Source: a virus
IMG/VR virus record: IMGVR_UViG_3300014962_000039
Location: 1-30,716 of that record
Reading direction: 5' to 3' (one strand)
Length of the DNA: 30,716 nt
The notes under the pieces were generated by a model. It searched no databases and had not been told where the DNA came from. It was given only the letters and a program-made list of their open reading frames with translations. The translations under genes were made by a program, and so were the position numbers. Position 1 is the stretch's first letter. Each line of letters opens with the position of its first letter. This document shows, in pieces, positions 1 through 6,759 of the stretch.

Positions 1-1
1 G

Positions 2-457
2 TTCGATCACCTGTGCACCGCCGTGGATGCTTTCAGCGCCGCCGACATGGTGCGCAGCAAGTTCCCCAACTGGAAGCCGGCGCAGCTTGATAAGCGCGCC
101 TTCACGGTCAAGCCGCATGGCCTTGATCCAGCAGCAGACGCAATCGCGCCTAGCCTTGAGGAGATCAACAACCGCAAGCGCATTGTGAAGGGCAGCGACC
201 ATCTTGAGGACGCCCTGAAAGCGCTTCTCAATGGCAGGAAGCCTGCGAATGTCGATCAATTCCTGTGGACCGGCACCAGGGGCGGTTGGGACAACTACAC
301 CCACGTCAATGCCGATGACGTTGCGCGCCACATGGAAGCCAAGCGCAAGCAGGAGGACCGGATCGACGGCCTGCGGGTGAGCCGCGAGCCCTGCGGCTTC
401 TGCGGAACGCGCGCCGACATGCACGACCAGTTCGGTTGCAAGAGGTTTCGGGGCTGA
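2..457 (+). CDS. Partial phage protein with C-terminal Cys/His cluster
   Basis: The frame is open to the left edge, so the true start lies outside the window; an internal GTG at 23 is the first possible start here. The visible part is charged and mostly helical-looking. It ends with a compact CGFCG...MHDQFGC cluster (C-x2-C, then H and C), which resembles a small zinc knuckle. Its stop overlaps the methyltransferase start (TGATG at 455-459), so the two genes are translationally coupled in an early operon. I do not recognise the family. The zinc-binding idea is inference from residue spacing only. Confidence 0.6.
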   Translation, partial: FDHLCTAVDAFSAADMVRSKFPNWKPAQLDKRAFTVKPHGLDPAADAIAPSLEEINNRKRIVKGSDHLEDALKALLNGRKPANVDQFLWTGTRGGWDNYTHVNADDVARHMEAKRKQEDRIDGLRVSREPCGFCGTRADMHDQFGCKRFRG

Positions 458-1134
458 TGGTCGAGCTTGTGAAGATTGGCCGTGCAACGCTCTATAGGGC
501 CGATTGCCGCGAGGTGCTGCCGACGCTGGACCGTGTCGAACTGGTCTGCACTGACCCGCCTTATGGGATCAAGGCAGATTCCACGATGGCAAAGGCGAGT
601 GGCTTTCAGGGCGGCGGAATGATGGCCGCAAAGTCCCATTACGAGTCCACCGATTGGGATGTAAATCCGGTCGATCCCGGCCTTATGGCGCTGGTTCGCA
701 ATTCTGGCCGTTGGCAGATCATTTTCGGCGGCAACTACTACGATTGCCCGCCATCTTCGTGCTGGTTGGTTTGGGACAAGGAAATCAACGGGCACTTTGC
801 CGACTGCGAATTGGCATGGACGAACTTGCCTAAAGCTGTCCGCCGTATTCGGCATATGTGGAACGGAATGCTCCGCAAGGGGCAGGAAGAGCGCCACGGC
901 CACCCGACACAAAAGCCGCTTGAGGTGATGAAGTGGTGCATTGGCCACGCGCCCCACAGCGAGACGGTTCTCGATCCTTTCATGGGGTCGGGCACAACCG
1001 GCGTTGCAGCAGTGCAGATGGGCAAGGACTTCATCGGTATCGAGCGCGAGCCGAAATACTTTGAGATAGCCTGCCGCCGCATCGAAGAAGCCCAGCGCCA
1101 AGGCGACCTTTTCATAGACGGAGCGGCAGCATGA
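457..1134 (+). CDS. Orphan DNA methyltransferase, beta class (probably N6-adenine)
   Basis: This 225-residue protein shows catalytic motif IV as DPPYG (about residue 30) and the SAM-binding motif I as DPFMGSGTT near residue 172, followed by an FIGIERE..YFEIACRRIEEA tail. The order IV then I is the beta-class arrangement, as in CcrM and HinfI methylases. DPPY rather than SPPY favours adenine N6 methylation. I start it at ATG 457, which overlaps the preceding stop; an in-frame TTG at 436 would add seven residues. No restriction endonuclease lies next to it, so it is probably a solitary methylase that shields phage DNA from host restriction or tunes expression. The target sequence cannot be read from the protein. 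Confidence 0.85.
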   Translation: MVELVKIGRATLYRADCREVLPTLDRVELVCTDPPYGIKADSTMAKASGFQGGGMMAAKSHYESTDWDVNPVDPGLMALVRNSGRWQIIFGGNYYDCPPSSCWLVWDKEINGHFADCELAWTNLPKAVRRIRHMWNGMLRKGQEERHGHPTQKPLEVMKWCIGHAPHSETVLDPFMGSGTTGVAAVQMGKDFIGIEREPKYFEIACRRIEEAQRQGDLFIDGAAA

Positions 1135-1139
1135 ACCGC

Positions 1140-1168
1140 TTGCCCGTTCCCCCTTTGTTCGCTATATT
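1140..1168 (+). promoter_or_regulatory. Candidate sigma-70-type promoter for the replication genes
   Basis: TTGCCC (1140-1145) and TATATT (1163-1168) are separated by exactly 17 bases, in the gap just after the methyltransferase. Transcription would start near 1175 and read into the 70-residue gene and the replication genes. The -10 is an AT island in GC-rich sequence. The -35 matches four of six consensus bases. Confidence 0.45.
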
Positions 1169-1236
1169 AGCGGGCCGGAAAGGAGTTTGCCGCTCCCAAC
1201 CGGCCCTAACCACGAAACCTGACAAGGAGGTTCCGA

Positions 1237-1449
1237 ATGGCTCGTAAGGCCAATGCCACGCGCCGCGATGGCGCGCAACAGATTCCGACATTCCGCATCG
1301 ACGAAGCCCAGGTCGATAGGGCCTACGAAGCATTTTCCGTGCTTCGGCAAGCTGCCTGCGAGCGACCTGGACTGGTCGAGAACGAGTATTTCACCGCCCT
1401 ACAGGACACCGCCTTTGCGCGCTTCCTGGCAGTGTTCGAGGCGCTGTAA
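1237..1449 (+). CDS. Small phage protein, unknown function
   Basis: This 70-residue protein has a basic N-terminus (MARKANATRRDG) followed by an amphipathic helical region. A strong ribosome site, AAGGAGG at 1224-1230, sits seven bases before the ATG. Its TAA overlaps the next ATG (TAATG at 1447-1451), coupling it to the DUF1376 replication gene. No family recognised. Its position suggests a small replication or early regulatory accessory, which is inference. Confidence 0.75.
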   Translation: MARKANATRRDGAQQIPTFRIDEAQVDRAYEAFSVLRQAACERPGLVENEYFTALQDTAFARFLAVFEAL

Positions 1450-2066
1450 TGGCTGCGCTCCCTTACATGCCGCTCTACATTGCGGACTACCTTTCGGACG
1501 CGGCGCACCTGACGACGCTGGAGCACGGGGCCTACCTGCTGCTCATCATGGCCTACTGGCAGAGGGGTGAAGCCCTGCCGAACGACGACAAGAAACTGGC
1601 CCGAATTTGCCGCATGACACCCGGCCAATGGACGCGGATCAAACCGCAGATTTTGGAGTTTTTTGACGAAGCTGGAAAACAGCTTTGCCATTTAAGAATT
1701 GAGCACGAGCTAGCTAAGGTCCGCGCTAAGTCATTGAATAAGCGTAAAGGGGGCCTAGCACGTGCTAAGCAGATGCACAACAAATGCTCAGCACCTGCTA
1801 AGCTAATAGAAGATACAGATACAGATATTCAGTTAGATAAATCTAACTGCCCTGACGGGCCTTCCGACAAGGCGTTTTGGGACAACGCTTCAAGCTTCAT
1901 CGGTGGCAAGCGTTCGCTCATCGGCAAGTGGATCAAGGACCACGGGCGGGAAGCAACCGCCATAGCCATCACGACGGCGCAACTCGAACGCGCGGCGGAC
2001 CCCGTTTCCTACATCACGGCGACCCTTCGCAAGCGCGCCAAGCCGCAAGTGAAGGTCGGCATATGA
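1449..2066 (+). CDS. DUF1376 (YdaU-like) phage replication protein
   Basis: This 205-residue protein opens with the DUF1376 signature: YMPLYIADYLSDA, then LTTLEHGAYLLLIMAYW within the first 50 residues, and a winged-helix-like domain to about residue 90. A low-complexity linker with DTDTD follows (about residues 100-135). The C-terminal domain (about 140-200) ends in DPVSYITATLRKR. Proteins of this type are associated with phage replication initiation, where the N-domain is thought to bind origin DNA. It is coupled by overlap to the genes on both sides. The linker-coding DNA is AT-rich and repeat-filled in a GC-rich gene (see the origin candidate at 1702-1850), which matches the layout of lambda O. 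No Walker motif is present, so it is not itself a DnaC-type ATPase loader. Confidence 0.8.
   Translation: MAALPYMPLYIADYLSDAAHLTTLEHGAYLLLIMAYWQRGEALPNDDKKLARICRMTPGQWTRIKPQILEFFDEAGKQLCHLRIEHELAKVRAKSLNKRKGGLARAKQMHNKCSAPAKLIEDTDTDIQLDKSNCPDGPSDKAFWDNASSFIGGKRSLIGKWIKDHGREATAIAITTAQLERAADPVSYITATLRKRAKPQVKVGI
1702..1850. other. Candidate replication origin: iteron-like repeats, AT-rich tract and palindrome
   Basis: Inside the DUF1376 gene, GCTAAG occurs at 1713, 1725, 1764 and 1797. Two copies sit in a longer near-identical unit, AGCACSTGCTAAGC, at 1758-1771 and 1790-1803. Next come GATACA tandem copies at 1812-1827 and a perfect inverted repeat, CAGTTAGAT-AA-ATCTAACTG, at 1830-1849. The segment is strikingly AT-rich for this genome. 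All four repeats are read in frame as Ala-Lys with the codon pair GCT AAG. Iterons plus an AT-rich tract inside the initiator gene is the classical lambda O/ori arrangement. Initiator binding here is inference. Confidence 0.5.
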
Positions 2067-2455
2067 CCTGGACCCCAACCAAGGCGGGCAAGTTCACCTG
2101 CCCCGAGTGCAGCGCGGGCCGCAAGAACAAGGCCGACCGCTGCCTATCCGTCACCGCCAGGGACGGCGGCTTTGTCTATTTTTGCCATCACTGTGGCCTG
2201 AAGGGAGGAACCGGAAATGATCGAGGAACCGCATCGCAAGTGGCTGGAAGCCCGCGCCATCCCATCCGATTTGGCGGAGCGCCTTGGATTGACCACCGTG
2301 ACACGGGACAACGCCAAGTGGCTTTCGATCCCCTACCTGCACGACGGCGCAATCGTGAACCGGAAGTATCGGCGCACCAGCCAAAAGCAGCACAGCATGG
2401 ACAAGGGCGGCAAGCTGTGCCTGTGGAACGCAGAGTGCCTATCCGGGGTGGGTGA
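2063..2455 (+). CDS. Stand-alone primase zinc-binding domain protein
   Basis: This reading frame begins with ATG 2063, overlapping the upstream TGA (ATGA). Residues 13-44 hold a zinc ribbon: FTCPEC with C13 and C16, then YFCHHCG with C41 and C44. This is the fold found at the N-terminus of T7-like primase-helicases, where it reads the template primer site. The frame stays open to 2455, but past about residue 52 it only shadows the helicase gene, which is read in the +1 frame from 2217. Either this is a 130-residue protein with a non-conserved tail, or a +1 frameshift joins it to the helicase, or the split is a sequence error. The first 50 residues look genuine; the tail does not look like a domain. 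Confidence 0.6.
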   Translation: MTWTPTKAGKFTCPECSAGRKNKADRCLSVTARDGGFVYFCHHCGLKGGTGNDRGTASQVAGSPRHPIRFGGAPWIDHRDTGQRQVAFDPLPARRRNREPEVSAHQPKAAQHGQGRQAVPVERRVPIRGG

Positions 2456-3614
2456 GGTCATTATCACCGAGGGCGAATTTGACGCGCTTGCGGTGATGGC
2501 ATCCGGTTTCGAGCGGGTTGTGTCCGTTCCCAATGGCACCTCGGCCAGCGAGGCGAGCGACCCCTTCACCGGCAATGCCTACGCCTACATGTGGGAGCAC
2601 GAGGCGGCGCTGAAGGGCATCGAAAGCTTCGTTCTCGCCACGGACGGCGACAAGCCGGGACAGGCCTTGGCAAAGGGTCTGGCGGCGATCCTCGGGCCGG
2701 AGCGGTGCAAGTTCATTTCCTACCCGGAAGGCTGCAAGGACTTGAACGAAGTCCTGGTGAAGCATGGCGACCGCGAGGTTGTGAAGCTGATTGCCAGCGC
2801 CAAGCCCTACCCCATTGCGGGCCTCTACAAGCTGTCGCAGTTTCCCGAGGCGGCGGAAGTGCAGTCGATGGCCACCGGGATTGCCGCGCTGGACGCGCAT
2901 ATGTCGCTGGCGCTCGGCACCTTCACCGTGTTTTCCGGTTACAGCAACATGGGCAAATCTACCGTGTTGAACAGCATCATCGCCCATTGCATCGACCGGG
3001 ACGTTCCTGTTTGCGTGGCGTCATTCGAGACGGCCCCCAAGCCCATCCTGCGTGACGGCATTGCCCGCGCCCTGCTCGGGTGTAGCTTCCACGAATTGCC
3101 ACGCCATCCGCGCAAGCAGGAAGCCTATGACCAGATCGAGCGGCGGCTTTCGGTCATCTCCAACGCGCTGGACGATGAAAGCGACATCGATGTTGAAACA
3201 TACATCGAACTTGCCCGCGCCGCTGCGGTTCGGGATGGGGCGAAATTGATCATCCTCGACCCGTGGAACGAGTTGGAGCACAAGCGCGCGCCAAACGAAA
3301 CCGAAACGGATTACATCGGGCGGGCTATCCGTGCGCTCAAGCGGTTCGCCAGGCGCAGCAACGTGGCGCTGTGGGTTGTGGCGCACCCGACGAAGCCGCA
3401 GGGCCGCGATGGCGCGCCGGGGCTTTACGACATCGCAGGGTCCGCGAACTGGGCGAACAAGGCCGACTATGGCCTGATCTATCACCGCCCCGACAAGACC
3501 GTGAACGCTGGCACCCTGAACGTGGTCAAGGTCCGCATGGGCCTGCCCGGTGAGTGCGGAATCGTGAACGTGCGAATGGACGAAACGACAAGCCGCATCG
3601 TGGGCGCTGAGTGA
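2217..3614 (+). CDS. TOPRIM primase / RecA-fold helicase (T7 gp4 or Twinkle type)
   Basis: This 465-residue protein has a TOPRIM domain, with VIITEGEFDALA giving Glu85 and LATDGDKPG giving Asp143 and Asp145. A RecA-like hexameric helicase domain follows: Walker A GYSNMGKST at 241-249, Walker B LIILD at 344-348 and a VVAH motif ending at His390. It should unwind DNA 5'-3' at the fork and, if TOPRIM is active with a zinc domain, lay primers. An SD (GGGAGGAA, 2203-2210) precedes ATG 2217. A TGA at 2199-2201 in the same frame rules out a longer start, so this product lacks its own zinc-binding domain, like T7 gp4B. The zinc domain sits in the overlapping upstream frame. Confidence 0.88.
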   Translation: MIEEPHRKWLEARAIPSDLAERLGLTTVTRDNAKWLSIPYLHDGAIVNRKYRRTSQKQHSMDKGGKLCLWNAECLSGVGEVIITEGEFDALAVMASGFERVVSVPNGTSASEASDPFTGNAYAYMWEHEAALKGIESFVLATDGDKPGQALAKGLAAILGPERCKFISYPEGCKDLNEVLVKHGDREVVKLIASAKPYPIAGLYKLSQFPEAAEVQSMATGIAALDAHMSLALGTFTVFSGYSNMGKSTVLNSIIAHCIDRDVPVCVASFETAPKPILRDGIARALLGCSFHELPRHPRKQEAYDQIERRLSVISNALDDESDIDVETYIELARAAAVRDGAKLIILDPWNELEHKRAPNETETDYIGRAIRALKRFARRSNVALWVVAHPTKPQGRDGAPGLYDIAGSANWANKADYGLIYHRPDKTVNAGTLNVVKVRMGLPGECGIVNVRMDETTSRIVGAE

Positions 3615-3778
3615 AGCCCAAGTTCCCCGCCACTGAATTTTGGAAGGACGTAATCCGCATGAAGTTCAACCTAACCGACATGGGCAAGCCGGTAACGCGG
3701 GCAACGATCCGGGCGAACTGGAAGGCGGGGAAATACGCTGGCCTGCGGGCCGATTGGGCAAAGGAGTGGATGGAATGA
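3611..3778 (+). CDS. Small basic phage protein, unknown function
   Basis: A 55-codon gene starts at GTG 3611, overlapping the helicase stop as GTGA, and ends in ATGA with the next gene. The product is basic and tryptophan-rich (four Trp, with WKAGKYAGLRADWAKEW near the C-terminus). The tight overlaps on both sides support translation. No family recognised. It could be a small DNA-binding or replication accessory protein, but nothing in the sequence proves that. Confidence 0.6.
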   Translation: MKPKFPATEFWKDVIRMKFNLTDMGKPVTRATIRANWKAGKYAGLRADWAKEWME

Positions 3779-4149
3779 GCGAACCAGTTGAAGTGACGCA
3801 AGCGGATCGTGAGGCGGCGACCGAAGTGGTGCGCTTCTTCAACCCACATGTTGAAGGCGCGGGCGAGGGGGTATTGGTTGGCCAATATGACACCTGCCCA
3901 CACGTTCAAGCGTTCGCCCGCCACCGCATTGCAGCACAGGCCGAAGAACACCCCACCCCCGAAGACTACGCCAACAAGGCAGAGGCCGACATAGCGCGCC
4001 TGCGGGAACGGGTGGCGGAGTTGGAGGCTATCACCAAAGACCTCGCAGCAACGCCGCCTGGTGGTGAAGTGTGGGACCGGAGCAAATGGCTGCGCCAGTT
4101 CAGCGAACGCGCCCGCGCAGCACTTGGGGAGGTGTCAAGTGACGCATGA
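3775..4149 (+). CDS. Phage protein with coiled-coil segment, unknown function
   Basis: I start this 124-residue protein at ATG 3775 (ATGA overlap with the preceding stop) rather than at in-frame starts farther upstream, because that makes the operon contiguous. The first half contains REAATEVVRFF and a CPHVQAFARHR segment. A heptad-like helix, EADIARLRERVAELEAI, suggests dimerisation around residues 65-82. The start is similar to poorly characterised phage proteins that carry a coiled coil. Function unknown. Its end overlaps the NusG-like gene, so the two are probably expressed together. Confidence 0.65.
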   Translation: MSEPVEVTQADREAATEVVRFFNPHVEGAGEGVLVGQYDTCPHVQAFARHRIAAQAEEHPTPEDYANKAEADIARLRERVAELEAITKDLAATPPGGEVWDRSKWLRQFSERARAALGEVSSDA

Positions 4150-4720
4150 CACCATCCTGGACCTCGGCCAATGGTGCATTCTCCGCACCGCCCCCGCCGA
4201 TACCGTCAAGGCCATGCGCGCCCTTACCGCCGAGGGGATCGAGGCATGGACGCCGGTTGAACGCAAGGTCGGGCGCACCCCCCGCCAGCGCAACCGCTAT
4301 GAACGCGAGACGGCGCTGATGCCTAGCTACCTGTTCGCCGGGGCCAAGAGCATTGACCACCTGCTGCACTTGGCAAGGCAACCGTGGCTGGACTTTCCCA
4401 AGTTCCGGGTATTCACATACAAGGGCGGCATTCCCCTGGTGGCGGATAGCGAACTGCAATCGCTGCGCGCCGAGGAAGCCCGCTGCAACCGGCTGTTTGA
4501 GCGGTTGAAGCAGATCGGGCGCAAGGTGCCGCGCTTGCCCGAGGGAACGCAGGTGGAAATGCCAGACGGGCCATTCGTGGGCCTCACAGGCGTTGTGGAG
4601 GGCCACAGGGGCAAGGTGACGCTGGTTAGCTTCGCGGGCTTCCACAAGCCGATTGAGATTGCCTCGTTCCTGCTGGTGGACGAGGAAGCGGACGAAGCGC
4701 CGATTGCACGGCGGGCATGA
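4139..4720 (+). CDS. NusG-like transcription elongation/antitermination factor
   Basis: This 193-residue protein has the two-domain NusG plan. The N-terminal NGN domain is seen as QWCILRTAPADTVKAMRAL (11-29), EGIEAWTPVER (32-42) and the typical ALMPSYLFAG (59-68). A C-terminal KOW domain follows (about 135-180), with EGTQVEMPDGPFVGLTGVVEG and an FLLVDEE end. NusG paralogues such as RfaH bind RNA polymerase and suppress pausing or termination on particular operons. The start is GTG 4139 with the SD GGGGAGG at 4126-4132. It is the last gene before the promoter and leader feeding the packaging and virion genes, the right place for a late antiterminator. That role is inference; fold recognition is good. 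Confidence 0.82.
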   Translation: MTHDTILDLGQWCILRTAPADTVKAMRALTAEGIEAWTPVERKVGRTPRQRNRYERETALMPSYLFAGAKSIDHLLHLARQPWLDFPKFRVFTYKGGIPLVADSELQSLRAEEARCNRLFERLKQIGRKVPRLPEGTQVEMPDGPFVGLTGVVEGHRGKVTLVSFAGFHKPIEIASFLLVDEEADEAPIARRA

Positions 4721-4729
4721 CAATGACAC

Positions 4730-4757
4730 TTGACACAAAACAAGAACAAGCTATCCT
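4730..4757 (+). promoter_or_regulatory. Strong sigma-70-type promoter for the late genes
   Basis: A perfect TTGACA (4730-4735) is followed 16 bases later by TATCCT (4752-4757). The spacer is A-rich (CAAAACAAGAACAAGC), unlike the GC-rich surroundings. Transcription would begin at about 4763-4765 and enter the packaging and head genes. An apparent short open frame starting in this TTG is better explained as the -35 box. Confidence 0.7.
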
Positions 4758-4763
4758 GCGCAC

Positions 4764-4929
4764 ATACATCTGGCAGGACGTGGCTCAGCCCCCCGATGAT
4801 GTATCCCGCAAGCGCCCGGAGGGTCGGGTTTCTAGTCATGTCTGCGATATGTGAAATAGGGCGCGCTGCGAGTCTCCCTCTCCCTCCCGCGCCTGTCCGC
4901 CGCTCTCTCCGGGGGTAAGACGGCGGGCG
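4764..4929 (+). promoter_or_regulatory. Structured 5' leader of the late transcript
   Basis: No gene is visible between 4721 and 4946. At the predicted 5' end, ATACATC (4764-4770) pairs with GATGTAT (4798-4804), making a hairpin at the first transcribed bases. A pyrimidine-rich stretch covers about 4872-4910. A second stem, CCGCCG (4897-4902) with CGGCGG (4921-4926), lies just before the 56-residue gene and is extended by flanking wobble pairs. A leader of about 180 bases with a 5'-terminal hairpin resembles antitermination sites (put or RfaH-target types) in layout only; sequence homology is not claimed. Confidence 0.45.
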
Positions 4930-4946
4930 AAATTCAGCGAGGCCCC

Positions 4947-5117
4947 ATGCAAGCAAACATGAAGACGGCCATTGCTCTGAGGCGCGCGATGCGCCGCGAA
5001 CTGCTCCGCAAGGCCCACGGCCTGTTCGCCATGGATGACATGGAAGAGCTGACCGCTCCCGAACTGGACTACCTCGACCGCTGGATGGCCGATGCCTTTG
5101 GCGACAGGGTGAACTGA
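4947..5117 (+). CDS. Small phage protein, unknown function
   Basis: This 56-residue helical protein is the first gene after the late promoter and leader. ATG 4947 has only a weak SD (GCGAGG), and ATG 4959 is a possible alternative. It contains an RRAMRRELLRKAHG basic helix followed by an acidic APELDYLDRWMADAFG segment. Its place directly before the small terminase suggests a packaging or late regulatory accessory. No family recognised. Confidence 0.6.
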   Translation: MQANMKTAIALRRAMRRELLRKAHGLFAMDDMEELTAPELDYLDRWMADAFGDRVN

Positions 5118-5171
5118 TCCCACAACCTGACTGAAACCGCCCACCGGCAACGGAGCGGAAAGCGAGGTCTT

Positions 5172-5492
5172 ATGGCTGAAGATACAGCCCCCAAGCAGCC
5201 GGGACTTCCGGCGCATCTTCGTGATGACCTGAAATGGAAGCCTGGGCAGTCTGGCAACCCGGCAGGACGCCCCAAGGGGGCCCGGTCAATCCTTCAAGAG
5301 CAGTTCTTCAAGGCGTTGCAAAAGGACTTTGAGGAAAACGGCGCGGTGGTTCTTAAGGCTATGCGCGCTGAAAAGCCGAACGAATACGCCCGCATGGTGG
5401 CAGGCCTGATGAGTAAGGAACTGACAGGCGAGGACGGCGCTCCGCTGTTTCCCACATCGGTTGACTGGAATGTCCGCAAGCCTGCCAATTGA
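5172..5492 (+). CDS. DUF5681-domain protein, candidate small terminase
   Basis: This 106-residue protein carries the DUF5681 signature LKWKPGQSGNPAGRPKGAR at about residues 20-38, an AT-hook-like basic loop, then a helical region. Proteins with this motif commonly sit directly upstream of large terminase genes and are taken as terminase small subunits that recognise phage DNA and regulate the motor. The next gene, the large terminase, overlaps its end by about 20 bases. Its own start is ATG 5172 with the SD GCGAGG about nine bases upstream. The domain call is firm; the terminase role rests on context. Confidence 0.72.
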   Translation: MAEDTAPKQPGLPAHLRDDLKWKPGQSGNPAGRPKGARSILQEQFFKALQKDFEENGAVVLKAMRAEKPNEYARMVAGLMSKELTGEDGAPLFPTSVDWNVRKPAN

Positions 5493-6759
5493 ATGCGCGG
5501 AGGCATTCTCCCCACTTCTGGAGCGGGGGCGATATAAGGGGGCTTGGGGTGGGCGCGGCTCTGGCAAGAGCCAGTTCTTTGCCGACCTGATGGTTGCGAT
5601 GGCGGTAAGGAAACCCGGCTTTCGCGGGCTATGTTGCCGCGAGGTCCAGAAGTCTCTCAAGGAATCGGCAAAGCGCCTGATTGATCAGAAGATTGCCGCG
5701 CATAACCTTGGCGGGTTGTTCGAGGTGCAGGAATCGCAAATCAAGACGCCCGGTGGCGGGTTGATCGTGTTTGCTGGTTTGCAGGACCATACGAGCGAAA
5801 GCATCAAGTCTTACGAGGGCTTTGATGTCGCATGGGTGGAAGAGGCCCAGACGGTAAGCGACCGCAGCTTGAACCTGCTGCGCCCGACCATTCGCGCGCC
5901 GGGGTCTGAACTGTGGTTTAGCTGGAACCCGCGCCGCAAAGGCGATGCGGTGGACAAGATGCTACGCGGTGATGAGCTGCCGACCGGAGCAATCGTGGTG
6001 AAGGCGAACTGGGACCAGAATCCATGGTTCCCCGATGAACTGGAGCAAGAGCGCCTGGACTGCGTGAGGCAGCAGCCCGACCAGTATGACCACATCTGGG
6101 AAGGCGGTTATGTAACCGTTGCTGATGGAGCCTATTACGCCAGGTCACTGACAGAGGCCAAGCAGCAAGGGCGGATAGGCAAGGTGGCCTTTGACCCGCT
6201 TATGACCGTTCGGCTGTTCTGGGACATCGGCGGAACTGGCGCGCGGGCTGATGCGTGTTCGATCTGGCCCGCTCAGTTCATTGGCAAGGAAGTGCGGGTA
6301 AGGGATTATTACGAGGCGGTTGGGCAACCTCTGGCCGCGCATGTCAACTGGCTGCGCTCCATGGGTTATGGCCCTGACCGAGCGCAGATTGTGCTACCTC
6401 ATGACGGGGCGACACACGACAAGGTTTATTCTGTCTCATACGAAAGCGCGCTGCGCGAGGCGGGCTATCACGTGACGGTCATCCCCAACCAGGGGCGCGG
6501 CGCGGCCAAGGCTCGCATTGAAGCGGCGCGCCGGTTGTTCCCGCAGATATGGTTCGACGAAGAGACGACAGCGGCGGGGCGCGATGCGCTTGGCTGGTAT
6601 CACGAAAAGAAGGACGAAGGCCGGGGCGTTGGCCTTGGTCCTGAGCACGACTGGGCGAGCCATGGGGCGGATAGCTTCGGGCTGATGGCCGTTGCGCATG
6701 AGGACCAGCAGCAGCCGGTCAAACTCGACCTATCCAATCTGATGAAAGGCAGGGTATAA
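5470..6759 (+). CDS. terL: Terminase large subunit (PBSX/terminase-3 type)
   Basis: This 429-residue motor protein packages DNA into the prohead and cuts the concatemer. The ATPase half has Walker A GGRGSGKS (27-34), Walker B VAWVEEA with acidic residues 124-125, and the coupling segment WFSWNPRRKGD (149-159). The RNase H-like nuclease half has Asp252 in LFWDIGG, Asp312 in LPHDGATHDK and a C-terminal SHGADSFG with Asp401, the expected acidic triad. Length is normal for the family. ATG 5470 is chosen over TTG 5461. TAATG couples it to the portal gene. It looks intact. Confidence 0.92.
   Translation: MSASLPIECAEAFSPLLERGRYKGAWGGRGSGKSQFFADLMVAMAVRKPGFRGLCCREVQKSLKESAKRLIDQKIAAHNLGGLFEVQESQIKTPGGGLIVFAGLQDHTSESIKSYEGFDVAWVEEAQTVSDRSLNLLRPTIRAPGSELWFSWNPRRKGDAVDKMLRGDELPTGAIVVKANWDQNPWFPDELEQERLDCVRQQPDQYDHIWEGGYVTVADGAYYARSLTEAKQQGRIGKVAFDPLMTVRLFWDIGGTGARADACSIWPAQFIGKEVRVRDYYEAVGQPLAAHVNWLRSMGYGPDRAQIVLPHDGATHDKVYSVSYESALREAGYHVTVIPNQGRGAAKARIEAARRLFPQIWFDEETTAAGRDALGWYHEKKDEGRGVGLGPEHDWASHGADSFGLMAVAHEDQQQPVKLDLSNLMKGRV

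Noticed and set aside
1131-1247. 38-codon frame starting in the ATGA at the methyltransferase stop
   Set aside because: It runs across a good promoter and the SD of the next gene and ends inside that gene; the 70-residue gene has the better ribosome site.
1812-1827. CRISPR-like or microsatellite repeat GATACA
   Set aside because: There are only two full copies and no spacers. It is better explained as part of the origin-like linker.
4730-4918. 62-codon frame starting TTG after the NusG-like gene
   Set aside because: Its start codon is the TTGACA -35 box, there is no SD, and the predicted protein is low in domain character.
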